Below are positions 1 to 9,942 of a stretch of DNA of 64,000 bases, in pieces; position 1 is the first letter of the stretch; each line of letters opens with the position of its first letter. The notes beneath the pieces are model-generated. The model made no database searches, had not been told where the DNA came from, and was given only the letters and a program-made list of their open reading frames with translations. This DNA is from Sulfuriferula thiophila (GTDB lineage Bacteria; Pseudomonadota; Gammaproteobacteria; Burkholderiales; Sulfuriferulaceae): positions 124,001 to 188,000 of the forward strand of contig NZ_BHGL01000003.1 in the NCBI RefSeq assembly GCF_003864975.1. The letters run 5' to 3'. Position numbers and translations under genes: made by a program.

Positions 1-1493
1 TCACCCCGAACATCCAGCAACAGGATGGCATCTGGCAACTGCAGTTCAAGGTCGAGCCAGGCGAACCGGTACGCGTCGCACGCACCATGCTGAGTGCGCA
101 AGGTGCGATCAGTGAAGATGCGCAACAATACCAAGCCTGGCTTAAAGCACAGTACGCAGCATGGCCGCTCAAAAACGGCGACATCTTCCGGCAGGACACC
201 TGGGAAATGGCAAAACGCGATGTGCTCACCAGTCTGATCATCGCCAAATATCCACAAGCGCACATGCTGGCCAGCGCCGCCGTCATCAACCCGGACACCC
301 ATAGTACGGTAATCAACGTAGTGCTGGACAGCGGCCTCGCCTACCATTTCGGCCCAACTACCATCAACGGCCTGCAGCGCTACCCCGCCAGCATCGTTGA
401 GCGCCTGAATCCCATCACACCCGGCGATCCCTATTCTCAGGCCAAACTGCTGGAATTCCAGTCGCGCCTGCAGAGCCGGCCCTATTTCAAATCGGTCAAC
501 ATTGCGACTGTCGCTGATGCAACCGACCCGACCATGCTCCCGGTAAAGGTGAGCGTGGTCGAATTGCAGCGCCAGAAACTGGGTATCGGTGTGGGTATCA
601 GCACCGACAGCGGACCGCGTGGCCAACTGGAATACCAGAATCTGAACAGCCTGGACAGCAACTTGCGCTTTAACGGCGCATTCAAAATCGACACGCATCT
701 ACGCTCGCTGAGCGGGCAAATCGAACGGCCACGTGACGAACTCGGCTACATAGACAGCATCAGTGCAACGACCAAACGTACCGATATAGAAGGTGAAATT
801 ACCAGCCAGAGCGCTACCGCGATCAAGCGCACACGCACTAAAGACCGTATTGAAACCAGCCTGATTGCCCAATATCTTGTCGAGCACCAGAGCATATCTG
901 GTGCGGTAGGCGACAACCTGCAAGCACTCACGCTCAATTACATCTGGACATACCGTAATGTAGACAATCTGCTATCGCCCAGCCGCGGTTATTTATTCCG
1001 CACCGAAATCGGAGGCGCATCCCAGGCGCTATTGTCCGATCAGGATTTTATTCGCAGCCGTAGCCAGGCCATTTATTTCTATCCGATCACCCAACATGAC
1101 AGCCTGACGTTGCGGGGCGAGCTGGGCATCGTATTCGCATCCGACACGCACGGCATTCCCAGCGACATGCTGTTCCGTACCGGCGGCGACACCACCGTGC
1201 GTGGCTATGCCTATCAGAGCCTGGGCGTAGCGCAGGGCGACGCCATCGTGGGCGGCCGTTACCTAGCCACCGGCAGCGTGGAATATACGCACTGGCTGGC
1301 CCCCAAATGGGGAGCTGCCCTGTTTTATGATCGCGGCAATGCCACTGACACCCTGCAAAATTTCCACACTGTAGCCGGTTACGGTGTGGGTGCACGCTGG
1401 CGCAGCCCGCTTGGGCCATTGAGTCTTGATGTTGCCTATGGCGAAGCCATTTCCGCTTACCGCATCCACTTCAGTCTGGGCAGTGCATTTTGA
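1..1493 (+). CDS. tamA: TamA, outer-membrane translocation factor (5' end outside window)
   Basis: The frame is open from base 3 and runs to TGA at 1491-1493, so the gene starts upstream and about 496 codons are visible. It matches TamA, the BamA/Omp85-family outer-membrane member of the TamAB complex that helps insert certain outer-membrane proteins and link the envelope layers. The visible N-terminal part has POTRA-like segments (for example NGLQRYPASIVERL, then GDPYSQAKL). The second half is a 16-strand-type barrel with the family VRGY motif near the conserved GGDT, ending in Phe as outer-membrane barrels do. tamB follows with overlapping stop and start, as in most proteobacteria. Family assignment is firm; the true start and signal peptide cannot be seen. 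Confidence 0.93.
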   Translation, partial: TPNIQQQDGIWQLQFKVEPGEPVRVARTMLSAQGAISEDAQQYQAWLKAQYAAWPLKNGDIFRQDTWEMAKRDVLTSLIIAKYPQAHMLASAAVINPDTHSTVINVVLDSGLAYHFGPTTINGLQRYPASIVERLNPITPGDPYSQAKLLEFQSRLQSRPYFKSVNIATVADATDPTMLPVKVSVVELQRQKLGIGVGISTDSGPRGQLEYQNLNSLDSNLRFNGAFKIDTHLRSLSGQIERPRDELGYIDSISATTKRTDIEGEITSQSATAIKRTRTKDRIETSLIAQYLVEHQSISGAVGDNLQALTLNYIWTYRNVDNLLSPSRGYLFRTEIGGASQALLSDQDFIRSRSQAIYFYPITQHDSLTLRGELGIVFASDTHGIPSDMLFRTGGDTTVRGYAYQSLGVAQGDAIVGGRYLATGSVEYTHWLAPKWGAALFYDRGNATDTLQNFHTVAGYGVGARWRSPLGPLSLDVAYGEAISAYRIHFSLGSAF

Positions 1494-4400
1494 AACTACG
1501 CAACCTTCTGAACTGGCGCACCTACAGCACTTCCATGTTACGAGGCTTGAGTGCCGTTTTATTACTTGGCAGCTTAATCTGGTTATTAGGCAGCGAACCG
1601 GCCGCGCGCGCACTGGCGCAAATCGTTACCCGCGTCAGCAATGACCAGATCATCATCAGCGGCGTAACCGGCTCCATTTTTGATACGCTCAGCATTAAAC
1701 GCATAGACTGGATCACACCTGAAAAAACCGTCACGCTGCAGCAACTCAAGCTGGCCTGGTCGCCCAGTCAACTATGGCAGGGCAGCCGCCTGAAATTCAC
1801 GCAACTGAATATAGCCACACTGGATATCACACTCACAAAGCCGGATAACAAACCTCTACAGATGCCGTCCAGCCTGGCCTTGCCATTCGAGCTGGCGGTG
1901 CCGAATGGCCGTATCAATGCCGTGCGCATCCACCGCGGCGACCAGCATATCCTTATCCAGCCAGTCAGCTTCAGTCTCAATTACGCCAGTCATCGCTATC
2001 AATTGCACGGCACCGCACTCTCCGAATGGGGCAATGCACAACTGCAAGTGCAATTAGCTGACCAGACCCCATTTAAACTCAGCAGCCAGATCGGGCTGAG
2101 CCTGCATGACGGCCTCCATAACTACGACGCCGCTATCCAGCTTGGCGGCACGCTTGCCCGCATAGCGTTAAACGGCACGGCTAAATCGGGCCCAGCCAGC
2201 GCCACGACACAGGCGCAAATAACCCCGTTTCTCACCCGACCATTTGCACAAGCGAAGCTCAGCCTCAGCAATTTCAACCCGGCCGACATAGGCTACGCAT
2301 TACCGCATGCGCGCATCGATGGCCAGGCGAACATCACCCCGACCGGCACCGACACCTACAGCGGTGCGATACACCTCAGCAATAGCGCACCCGGCAGCCT
2401 CGATCTGCAAAAGCTCCCGGTTACCCGACTGGACGCCGATATTAACGGCACGTCCGCGGACATGACGCTAACCAATCTGGCGCTGTTGCTCAGCCACAAC
2501 GGTCGCATCCTCGGGGCTGGAAAATGGCATGACCAGGGCCTGGACTTGCATCTGAGTGCGCAACAAATCGATTTAAATGCCCTCTACCGGCCCCTGCATG
2601 CGACTCACCTCAACGGCAAGCTGGATATGCGCATGAACGCGCAACAGCAAACACTTAACGCCACACTCAATCAAGCCAACTACAACATGGATGTCGCCGC
2701 CACTTACCAGCAGCAGCGTCTGACCATCACTTCCGCAAAATTACGCAAGGACACCAGCGCCCTGACCTTCACGGGTGAACTGGCGCTGGCCGGCTCGCGC
2801 AAATTCAGTGCCCAGGGCAAACTGAGCCGCTTCAACCCCGCCCAGTTTGGCCGCTACCCGGTTGCCAGCATTAACGCCGAATTTACAACGCAGGGACAGA
2901 TTCAGCCGCAACTGCAAACCCGACTGCAACTTGCCATCAGCAACAGCCTCTACAACAATGCCCCACTCAGCGGCCACGCCACACTGCAGATTGCCAAGCA
3001 GCGGCTGTGGAACAGCACCGCGCAATTTCAGCTCGGCAACAACAAGCTCAACCTGCAAGGCAGTTTCGGCGCACCGCGCGACCGCATGATCTGGCAGCTT
3101 AATGCCCCGAATATCGCGGTGCTGGGCGCCGGATTTAACGGCAAGCTCATCGCCAATGGCGTATTACACGGCAGCTTCGCCCAGCCTGCGGGTGAACTGA
3201 AAGCGCAAGGCGAGCAACTGGTCTGGCAGTCGGGTTTGCGCATTGCACAGGTCGACACCCAGATTAAAATCGGGCCAGGTGACAACGGCACCATCAGTGC
3301 TAGCGGCAATCTGCGTAATTTTCAATCAGGCAGCCTGCAACTGGATAGCGCGTATCTCTACGCCAACGGCACTCGCCATAACCACACCCTGACGCTGGTC
3401 GCGAATAATCGCACACTCGACCTGAATGCCGTCCTGACCGGCAACTGGCGCAACCAGAGCTGGAACGGCCAGATCAGCCAGCTCACCAATCGCGGGCTAT
3501 ACCCATTTAACCTGCGCGCACCGGCACCGCTGGTAATGAGCAGCAATCACGCGCAACTTGATCATGCCGAATTCAGCATCGCCAATGGCGTATTCAGGCT
3601 TGATCAGTTTGACTACAGCACAGCCGGCATCACCAGCCATGGCAGTGCCAGCGGCATTAATCTGGGCTATCTCCAGCAACGCCTGCACCCTAACAACCAG
3701 ATCAGCAACTCCCTGACCGCAGGCAGCAAGTGGCAATTCACGCTGGGCAAGCGTGCCGATGGCGAGATCATGGTGTGGCGCGAAGGCGGCGATATCAGCA
3801 TTATCAGCGACCAGACCACCCGTCTCGGCATTAACCGTGCCTTACTCACTGTGCAGGCACAGAATAACCAGCTCACCGCAAAACTGGATGCCAATGGCAC
3901 CACCATGGGCAGCATAAACGCGCAAGCCAGCACCATCCTGACACATCAGGGCAACCGCCTGGGATTATCCACACTGGCGCCACTACAGGCTCACGCGCAG
4001 TTGCAAATCCCGTCAATGGCCTGGCTCACGGCCATACTCGACGACACATTTAATCTGGATGGCGCAGTGCATGGACAGATGGACCTGCAGGGCAGCCTCC
4101 ACACACCCGTTTTCACCGGCACGATAAGCGGATCCGGGCTTACGCTGGGCTACCCTGAACAAGGGATATTTTTAAAGAATGGCACCCTGAATGCCAAATT
4201 CGATCAGGACAGCCTGAATATCACTCAGCTCGATTTCCACAATGGAGGTGATCTCACTGCGCACGGCACCATCAAACTCAACAATGGCCAGCTGGATATG
4301 CAGCTGAGCGCAACCGCCCGACAATTGAAACTGATCAATCGGCCTGACCGACAAGTTACGCTAACTGGCAAAGCCGAAGTCATCGCCAAAGACAAACACA

Positions 4401-5260
4401 TTACTACCCAGGCCGACGTCACAATTGACCGCGCCACCATCAGTCTCAACAATGACGGCAAGCCGCAGTTAAGCAATGACATCATTATCATCGGCCACAT
4501 ACCGGCTAATGCCAGGGCTCGCAACAACGCCAGCTCACCGCCAGCATGGCAAATCGAATCGCATGTCATGATCGACCTCGGCAAGCATACCCAGATCACG
4601 GGGCAGGGACTGGATGCCCGGCTGGAAGGCACGCTCGATTTCAGCCAGCGCGGATCCAATCTACCCACCGCAATCGGAACGCTTAATGTTGCCGAAGGCA
4701 ATTACAGCGCATTCGGACAACGCCTCGCCATCACTCGCGGCGTACTCAATTTTGCGGGCATCGTTAGCAACCCCGGTCTGGACTTGCTCGCCACCCGCAC
4801 ATACCCGACTGTCACCGTCGGTGTACAGGTTAGCGGCACCGCGCTCGCCCCGGTTGTCAAACTGGTATCCACCCCGGAACTCAATGACAGCGAAAAACTC
4901 TCCTGGCTGGTATTGGGTCACGGCACCACCACGGTGACCAATGATGCTGACACCAAAGCACTGCAGGCAGCCGCCGCTTATTTACTGGGCAGAAGCGGGT
5001 CTGTTTCCCTGCAATCCAAACTCACCGAACTGACCGGACTTAACGAAATCGGCATCAATGGCGCAGGCACGCTCGACAGCAGCGTCCTCAGCCTGGGCAA
5101 ACGCCTGTCTGATAAGGTGTATGTCAATTACGAACAAGGGCTGACCGGCACGAAACAACTGGTCAAAATCACCTACACACTGTCGCGCCGTCTTTCCATC
5201 CGCGCCCAGGGTGGCAACGAATCCGCGCTGGATTTGTTTTATACCTTCTCGTTTGATTAA
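1490..5260 (+). CDS. tamB: TamB, inner-membrane-anchored translocation/lipid-transport protein
   Basis: 1256 residues, the usual size of TamB. An N-terminal signal anchor (about residues 16-36, LSAVLLLGSLIWLLGS) is followed by a very long beta-rich periplasmic region made of repeated short strands. The C-terminal DUF490/TamB domain ends in SFD. TamB spans the periplasm and pairs with TamA; family members are also implicated in phospholipid transport. The start used is TTG at 1490, overlapping the tamA stop (TTGA); an ATG at 1535 would remove 15 residues and keep the anchor, and neither has a strong ribosome site. The stop lies inside a TTAA shared with the stop of the convergent PIN-domain gene. 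Confidence 0.94.
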   Translation: MKLRNLLNWRTYSTSMLRGLSAVLLLGSLIWLLGSEPAARALAQIVTRVSNDQIIISGVTGSIFDTLSIKRIDWITPEKTVTLQQLKLAWSPSQLWQGSRLKFTQLNIATLDITLTKPDNKPLQMPSSLALPFELAVPNGRINAVRIHRGDQHILIQPVSFSLNYASHRYQLHGTALSEWGNAQLQVQLADQTPFKLSSQIGLSLHDGLHNYDAAIQLGGTLARIALNGTAKSGPASATTQAQITPFLTRPFAQAKLSLSNFNPADIGYALPHARIDGQANITPTGTDTYSGAIHLSNSAPGSLDLQKLPVTRLDADINGTSADMTLTNLALLLSHNGRILGAGKWHDQGLDLHLSAQQIDLNALYRPLHATHLNGKLDMRMNAQQQTLNATLNQANYNMDVAATYQQQRLTITSAKLRKDTSALTFTGELALAGSRKFSAQGKLSRFNPAQFGRYPVASINAEFTTQGQIQPQLQTRLQLAISNSLYNNAPLSGHATLQIAKQRLWNSTAQFQLGNNKLNLQGSFGAPRDRMIWQLNAPNIAVLGAGFNGKLIANGVLHGSFAQPAGELKAQGEQLVWQSGLRIAQVDTQIKIGPGDNGTISASGNLRNFQSGSLQLDSAYLYANGTRHNHTLTLVANNRTLDLNAVLTGNWRNQSWNGQISQLTNRGLYPFNLRAPAPLVMSSNHAQLDHAEFSIANGVFRLDQFDYSTAGITSHGSASGINLGYLQQRLHPNNQISNSLTAGSKWQFTLGKRADGEIMVWREGGDISIISDQTTRLGINRALLTVQAQNNQLTAKLDANGTTMGSINAQASTILTHQGNRLGLSTLAPLQAHAQLQIPSMAWLTAILDDTFNLDGAVHGQMDLQGSLHTPVFTGTISGSGLTLGYPEQGIFLKNGTLNAKFDQDSLNITQLDFHNGGDLTAHGTIKLNNGQLDMQLSATARQLKLINRPDRQVTLTGKAEVIAKDKHITTQADVTIDRATISLNNDGKPQLSNDIIIIGHIPANARARNNASSPPAWQIESHVMIDLGKHTQITGQGLDARLEGTLDFSQRGSNLPTAIGTLNVAEGNYSAFGQRLAITRGVLNFAGIVSNPGLDLLATRTYPTVTVGVQVSGTALAPVVKLVSTPELNDSEKLSWLVLGHGTTTVTNDADTKALQAAAAYLLGRSGSVSLQSKLTELTGLNEIGINGAGTLDSSVLSLGKRLSDKVYVNYEQGLTGTKQLVKITYTLSRRLSIRAQGGNESALDLFYTFSFD

Positions 5261-5634
5261 ATAACGTCAACCAAATCAGAATATCCTGCTAATAAGCTAT
5301 CTGCCGTTAAAAACTTAAGCGGTTCACTCAATGCCTGCGCAAGCAACATCCGATCAAACGGGTCACGATGAATGTCAGGGAGTCGCATAATTCTGGCAGC
5401 GTGCTTTGGCGTTATGTCTAACACCTGGAAGCCGTTTTTTTCTATTTCTTCAACCAACGTATCTACATTTACATCAAGCTTTCCTATCCCGGACTTGATT
5501 GCGGCTTCCCATATTGATGCGCTACTCACATAAACTTCAGTCGCAGAAATAATGATTTCCCTGGCTTGTAAAGACAGCTTTGGACTATCTTGCAACCACC
5601 ATAAGTAGACGTGGGTATCCAGTAAAATTCTCAT
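5257..5634 (-). CDS. PIN-domain toxin, VapC-like ribonuclease of a Phd/PIN pair
   Basis: 125 residues with a complete PIN nuclease signature: Asp6 in LLDTHVYLWW, Glu43 in SIWEAAIK, and Asp91/Asp94 in DPFDRMLLAQA, followed by a TAD segment. PIN toxins are Mg-dependent RNases that cut tRNA or rRNA when freed from their antitoxin. The start ATG overlaps the antitoxin stop by one base (TAATG), so the two are translationally coupled. The stop codon shares TTAA with the tamB stop, leaving no space between the convergent genes. The exact RNA target cannot be told. All acidic residues are present, so it is probably active. Confidence 0.85.
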   Translation of the reverse strand: MRILLDTHVYLWWLQDSPKLSLQAREIIISATEVYVSSASIWEAAIKSGIGKLDVNVDTLVEEIEKNGFQVLDITPKHAARIMRLPDIHRDPFDRMLLAQALSEPLKFLTADSLLAGYSDLVDVI

Positions 5635-5873
5635 TATCGCCCTTCAAAATCCGCCTGAATCTCATCAGGCAATGGCGCATCAAAATCATCAGCAATTGTA
5701 ATGCTCCCCTTCATAGAACCTGGACGACGCACAAAACTACTTTTTTTTGATAATGGAACAAGTCTTGCAGCAGGTTTTCCTGCTTTTGCGATTACGATTT
5801 CTTCGCCTTGCAAAACGGATTCAATCAATTTTGAAAACTGCGTTTTGGCATCGTGAATATTAATTGTTTGCAT
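5634..5873 (-). CDS. Phd/YefM-family antitoxin
   Basis: 79 residues. The N-terminal part (INIHDAKTQFSKLIESVLQGEEIVIAKAGKPAARLVPL) is the typical Phd/YefM DNA-binding fold. The rest is a basic then acidic tail (residues about 45-79) expected to be disordered and to wrap the toxin. It stands first in the pair, as usual for antitoxins that also repress their own operon. The region just upstream (5874-5930) is AT-rich and probably holds the promoter and operator, but no clear palindrome was found. Confidence 0.82.
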   Translation of the reverse strand: MQTINIHDAKTQFSKLIESVLQGEEIVIAKAGKPAARLVPLSKKSSFVRRPGSMKGSITIADDFDAPLPDEIQADFEGR

Positions 5874-6149
5874 AAAAACCTCGATAGTTAATTAAACTTA
5901 GTCTAGCTTAGTCCGTTATTATGTACATTACAATCCATTTTGTACCTTAATTTAAGCCTGAAGCACAAAACCTGATTCGATGATTGCGAGCTGAGGGGAC
6001 ACAGTGGCCACACCCTGATTGAGCATCTTAAAAAATTCACACGATCATTAAGTTAAAAAATATTACATTTTAATCAATGCATTACAAAAAATAATACCTG
6101 ATTTCCATCACCTCTCCGAGCTTTATTTTCTGTAAAAACACATTTCCCC
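5874..6149. other. Intergenic region between TA pair and groES promoter
   Basis: About 280 bases of AT-rich sequence between the divergent antitoxin and the groES promoter. I see no open reading frame with coding character, no tRNA and no strong hairpin. It must contain the promoter of the toxin-antitoxin pair on the minus strand, but no -35/-10 pair stands out clearly. Confidence 0.5.
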
Positions 6150-6179
6150 CTTGAAAATCAGCACTACCGCCCCTATTAT
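6150..6179 (+). promoter_or_regulatory. groESL promoter (sigma70 type, overlapping sigma32-like)
   Basis: TTGAAA at 6151-6156 and TATTAT at 6174-6179 are separated by exactly 17 bases, a near-ideal sigma70 promoter. The same stretch also reads as a heat-shock sigma32-like promoter, CTTGAAA (6150-6156), 13 bases, then CCCCTATT (6170-6177), against the family consensus CTTGAAA/CCCCATNT. Initiation would fall near 6186, inside the CIRCE element. The sigma70 match is direct; dual use is inference. Confidence 0.75.
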
Positions 6180-6205
6180 TAGCACTCCTCGGGTGAGAGT
6201 GCTAA
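6179..6205. promoter_or_regulatory. CIRCE operator (HrcA binding site), perfect match
   Basis: TTAGCACTC (6179-6187), nine bases, GAGTGCTAA (6197-6205): a perfect CIRCE inverted repeat. It starts at the last base of the -10 box and covers the expected transcription start, so bound HrcA would block initiation and GroEL levels would feed back through HrcA. hrcA itself is not in this window. Confidence 0.97.
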
Positions 6206-6284
6206 AATTGCCGCCCGAGCCTTTTTTCTTGCAATGTATACACAGCATTGCGCTTTAATTGTTTAATTTCCAGGAGAAACAGTA

Positions 6285-6572
6285 ATGAAAATTCGTCCTC
6301 TGCACGACCGTATCATCGTTAAACGTATGGAAGAAGAGCGCAAGACCGCTTCCGGTATTGTGATTCCTGACAGCGCTACTGAAAAACCAGACCAGGGTGA
6401 AGTTATCGCCGTGGGCAATGGCAAAGTTGGTGATGATGGTAAAGCCCGTCCACTGGATGTGAAGGTCGGTGACCGCGTGTTGTTCGGCAAATATGCTGGC
6501 CAAACCGTTAAAGTCGATGGCGAAGACCTATTAGTCATGCGCGAAGAAGACATCATGGGCGTTCTGGAATAA
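6285..6572 (+). CDS. groES: Co-chaperonin GroES (Cpn10)
   Basis: 95 residues, standard length. It begins [14 protein letters not shown], carries the mobile loop ([19 protein letters not shown]) that contacts GroEL, and ends EEDIMGVLE. It forms the heptameric lid of the GroEL folding chamber in the cytoplasm. A good ribosome site (AGGAG, 6272-6276) precedes the ATG. It is first in a two-gene operon with groEL 45 bases downstream, under the CIRCE-controlled promoter at 6150-6205. Codon choice in groES and groEL is clearly more biased than in neighbours, as expected for highly expressed genes. Confidence 0.98.
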   Translation: MKIRPLHDRIIVKRMEEERKTASGIVIPDSATEKPDQGEVIAVGNGKVGDDGKARPLDVKVGDRVLFGKYAGQTVKVDGEDLLVMREEDIMGVLE

Positions 6573-6614
6573 TCCAGCCCCACCCCCTAATAAATCATCT
6601 ATTTCCAGGAGTAA

Positions 6615-8264
<1,650 letters not shown>

Positions 8265-8298
8265 TTCCGCACGATGTAACTTGCGACATCTGCAAAAG

Positions 8299-8329
8299 AA
8301 AACCCCGTCCTTGTGGCGGGGTTTTTTTA
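8299..8329 (+). terminator. Intrinsic terminator of groESL
   Basis: AACCCCG (8301-8307) and CGGGGTT (8317-8322 region) form a GC-rich stem followed by a run of seven T, directly after groEL. Confidence 0.9.
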
Positions 8330-8339
8330 TATGGCTAAC

Positions 8340-8374
8340 AAAGAAAGGCAGAACGCAAGTTTCTGCCTTTCTTT
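8340..8374. repeat. 14-bp perfect inverted repeat downstream of groEL
   Basis: Arms 8340-8353 and 8361-8374 are perfectly complementary with a 7-base loop. It lies just after the groESL terminator. The A-rich left edge and T-rich right edge make it a possible second, bidirectional terminator, but no long T tract follows. Confidence 0.7.
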
Positions 8375-8496
8375 GTGTCTGTGATTACAAACGATAACTC
8401 GTTGCTATATACAAAACAATATAAACCATAATTACCTGATTTAATATATTATTATTAATATAACTTGTTTCATATTTCGTTTCATAATTGGCCGAC

Positions 8497-9864
8497 ATGA
8501 CAAAAATCAATACGGATGCCCTAATCAAACTCCTGCGCACAAACCACCACATTGGAGGCGCTGAATTATGCGCGAGACTTGGTGGCATTAGCCGTGCTAC
8601 CTTGAGCCGTGCATTAAAAGGGCTCGGCGCTTCGGTCATTAGCAGCGGAGGGTCTCGCCGCACGCGTTATGCCCTGCGTCGCACGCTACGCGGCAACGCC
8701 AACCCCATTCCACTTTATCGCATAGATGAACACGGACAAGGGCATGAGATTGGCCTGCTGTCCCTCATCTATCCGCAAGGCACCTGCCTGGCCAATCAGG
8801 CAGGATTCCCCTGGCCGCTGGATAAAGATATGGCGGACGGCTGGTTCGAAGGTTTGCCGTACCCTATCATCGACATGCGCCCACAGGGTTTTCTCGGTAG
8901 AAATTTTGCCCGAATCCACGCCCTCGACCTGAACCTTCCCAACAATCCGGACGCCTGGTCAGATGATGACATTATTTTCATGCTATCGCTGTTGGGCCAT
9001 GACCAACCTGGTGACCTTATACTCGGAGAAGTTGCCTATCACCGTTTTCTTGAGCGTATCCGTCAAAGCGACACACGCTTTCTTTCCGACGACCAGATAG
9101 AAGAAAGCTATCCCCGATTAGCAGACATGGCTCTGCTGCAGGGCGAACCCGGTTCATCCGCCGGTGGCGAATTTCCAAAATTCACCGCCAGCCGCTTCAT
9201 AAACAACCGCAAAGTTGATGTTATCGTGAAATTTTCCGGAGCGGATAACTCCCCTGCGGTGCGGCGCTGGGCAGACCTGCTGATTTGCGAACATCTGGCG
9301 TCATCTGTCATGGCCAATACACTCCAGATAGCCGTTGCTGAATCTGCCATTTACCAGTACGCCGACAGAACATTCCTGGAAGTGGCGCGTTTTGACCGCC
9401 ACGGTGATTTCGGCCGCTCCCCGGTCTGCACTATTGGCAGCCTCAACGCAGCTTTGGTAGGCGAAAATGCAGACTGGCCAAAAACCGCGCAGGCGTTTCA
9501 CAACCATGGCTGGCTGTCCGCTGAAGACGTCACACGCATTACGCTTATCTGGTGGTTCGGCAGACTCATCGCCAACACGGATATGCACGAAGGCAACCTC
9601 GCTTTTCGGCCGGGTTTAACGCTTGCACCGGTCTATGACATGCTACCCATGATGTATGCCCCGGTCAGGGGTGGCGAAGTACCAGTCAAAACGTATGCCC
9701 CGGCATTGCCATTACCAGCCGAAGTTGATTTATGGAAACAGTCTGCCAAAGCCGCCATTCAGCTCTGGGAAATCTGTTCCGACGATGAGCGCATCAGTAC
9801 GGATTTCCGGCAGATTTGCATAAATAACAGCCGGATTCTGGCGAATCTTCTCTCACGCTTATAA
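8497..9864 (+). CDS. yjjJ: HipA-family kinase toxin of the YjjJ type
   Basis: About 455 residues from the ATG at 8497 (a TTG at 8488 would add three). Residues 1-70 form a winged-helix-like DNA-binding domain (GGAELCARLGGISRATLSRALKGL). The rest is a HipA-type Ser/Thr kinase: Gly-rich loop SSAGGEFPKF, Lys in DVIVKFSG, VARFDRHG, catalytic-loop-like ANTDMHEGN, and the Asp of APVYDMLPM. This order, HTH fused to kinase with no separate hipB, is that of E. coli YjjJ. The known role of HipA kinases is phosphorylating aminoacyl-tRNA synthetases; the substrate here is unknown. The fused HTH may act as a built-in antitoxin or regulator (inference). No promoter stands out in 8375-8496. Confidence 0.82.
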   Translation: MTKINTDALIKLLRTNHHIGGAELCARLGGISRATLSRALKGLGASVISSGGSRRTRYALRRTLRGNANPIPLYRIDEHGQGHEIGLLSLIYPQGTCLANQAGFPWPLDKDMADGWFEGLPYPIIDMRPQGFLGRNFARIHALDLNLPNNPDAWSDDDIIFMLSLLGHDQPGDLILGEVAYHRFLERIRQSDTRFLSDDQIEESYPRLADMALLQGEPGSSAGGEFPKFTASRFINNRKVDVIVKFSGADNSPAVRRWADLLICEHLASSVMANTLQIAVAESAIYQYADRTFLEVARFDRHGDFGRSPVCTIGSLNAALVGENADWPKTAQAFHNHGWLSAEDVTRITLIWWFGRLIANTDMHEGNLAFRPGLTLAPVYDMLPMMYAPVRGGEVPVKTYAPALPLPAEVDLWKQSAKAAIQLWEICSDDERISTDFRQICINNSRILANLLSRL

Positions 9865-9942
9865 TCCTGGAAAGCGGCACTGCCGTTTCCAGATTAAATC
9901 CCGTACAATTACGTTTTCGCGTATTCCTCCCACCCTCTGATC

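Noticed and set aside
9865-9942. Magnesium riboswitch before mgtE
   Set aside because: The gap is only 78 bases and no conserved M-box features could be seen.
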